Below are positions 63,469 through 64,000 of a stretch of 64,000 nucleotides of DNA, one piece after another. A program made the position numbers and the translations under genes. Source of the stretch: Sulfitobacter sediminilitoris (lineage in GTDB: Bacteria; Pseudomonadota; Alphaproteobacteria; Rhodobacterales; Rhodobacteraceae). The notes below the pieces were generated by a model that saw only the letters and a list, made by a program, of their open reading frames with translations, did not search any database and had not been told where the DNA came from. Location of the stretch: positions 1 to 64,000 of the forward strand of contig NZ_JAABNT010000013.1 in assembly GCF_010667575.1 (NCBI RefSeq), written 5' to 3'. The first letter of the stretch is position 1. Each line of letters starts with the position of its first letter.

Positions 63469-64000
63469 AGGCAGGAGGGCGGGCCGCGCGCCCGCCACCC
63501 ATGTCATTATTCTGGATGGTACGCTGTACTCTTTAGAACCTTTGTGCCAGACCAACGCGGCCCGCGCCTATACCATGCTGCTTGAGATCGGCGCGGCAGT
63601 CTCGCTTTATTATGAGCCCGGCTTGCAGTGGGACAACTGGCGCTCGATCCGTGATGTCGTCACTGGCAAAGGGATAAACCGCCTGATCAGACGTGCCTAC
63701 GGTTGGCTTGCAACGCGTTACCGGCCCGGCGACAGAATTTTCCTGTTTGGTTATTCCCGTGGGGCTTATGCTGTTCGGTCTTTGGCGGGCGTGATCGACC
63801 TTGTTGGCCTATTCCGCAGTGAGCACGCAACCGTCCGCAATATCCGTGCGGCCTATCGGCATTATGCCAACTCGCCTCAGAGTGAAACCGCGCAGGCCTT
63901 TTCCAGACAGCACTGCCATGCACAGATTGAGATCGATATGATCGGCGTCTGGGACACGGTGAAATCGCTCGGCATCAACGCGCCGATCCTCTGGAGGCTC
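63443..64000 (+). CDS. DUF2235 alpha/beta-hydrolase-like protein (cut by window edge)
   Basis: 186 codons are visible from the ATG at 63443, overlapping the end of the preceding gene by 26 bases. VIILDGTLYSL, where the family has FxDGTxN, and FLFGYSRGAYAVRSLAGVI (Ser in GYSRGA), then IGVWDTVKSLG, are the marks of DUF2235. The family includes type VI secretion lipase effectors and many uncharacterised roseobacter proteins. The C-terminus is outside the window. A stand-alone gene here argues for a housekeeping or unknown role. Confidence 0.85.
   Translation, partial: MRIASPPSKGRRAGRAPATHVIILDGTLYSLEPLCQTNAARAYTMLLEIGAAVSLYYEPGLQWDNWRSIRDVVTGKGINRLIRRAYGWLATRYRPGDRIFLFGYSRGAYAVRSLAGVIDLVGLFRSEHATVRNIRAAYRHYANSPQSETAQAFSRQHCHAQIEIDMIGVWDTVKSLGINAPILWRL

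Overview
The window looks like the chromosome of a marine Rhodobacterales (Roseobacter-group) alphaproteobacterium. The evidence is the gene content on the right: a TolC-family outer membrane protein, a PopZ/DUF2497-type polar protein, a DUF6280 protein, CobQ, EF-P, YgfZ and ValRS, with high-GC codon use and a GCCTCCGGCGGGGAT palindrome of a kind I associate with roseobacter intergenic DNA. No database was available, so family calls rest on motifs and remembered family features.

The window has two parts. From base 1 to about 43.1 kb it is an accessory or defence island with mixed base composition, broken genes, recombinases and overlapping operons. From the tRNA-Cys gene (43290) to the right edge it is ordinary core chromosome. 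At the boundary lies an isolated 3' half of a tRNA-Asn gene (43085-43129), the kind of scar left by integration into a tRNA.

Island, left to right. (1) An IS3-family transposase end cut by the window edge. (2) A putative nucleic-acid module: a HEPN-motif protein with exonuclease I (minus strand), facing a twin-AAA ATPase and a WYL regulator (plus strand). An inverted repeat sits in the shared promoter. (3) A frameshifted SF1 helicase remnant and an intact, AT-richer McrB-McrC pair. (4) A RecB/AddA-like helicase-nuclease overlapping an AddB-like nuclease, divergent from a CX5R-phosphatase/ADP-ribosylglycohydrolase fusion and an alpha/beta hydrolase. Parts 2 and 4 could be one undescribed system split by the McrBC cassette. 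(5) A patchwork at 18-25.5 kb: a PPP-type phosphatase that seems to start at ATT, an HTH-like partner, a duplicated phosphatase fragment, several orphans, a HerA/TraG-like ATPase, a DUF3768 protein, and a possible RNase H-fold protein with an HTH partner. (6) A large serine recombinase and its small upstream gene, running into the tail of a broken DUF2779 gene. (7) A CxCGWC zinc-type orphan. (8) A class 1 DISARM operon, drmD-drmMI-drmA-drmB, read on the minus strand. A GHKL-ATPase gene follows it where drmC (a PLD nuclease) would be expected.

Core part: tRNA-Cys, a protein-isoaspartate methyltransferase-like gene, tolC, a popZ-like gene, cobQ, a small membrane hydrolase-like gene, DUF6280, efp, ygfZ, a TIGR04283-type glycosyltransferase, an MsbA-like ABC exporter, a class V aminotransferase, a hisC-type aminotransferase with a small membrane gene, a Tat-signal micro-protein, a crotonase, valS with an unusual AT-rich insertion, a molybdenum hydroxylase large subunit, and the start of a DUF2235 gene cut by the window edge.
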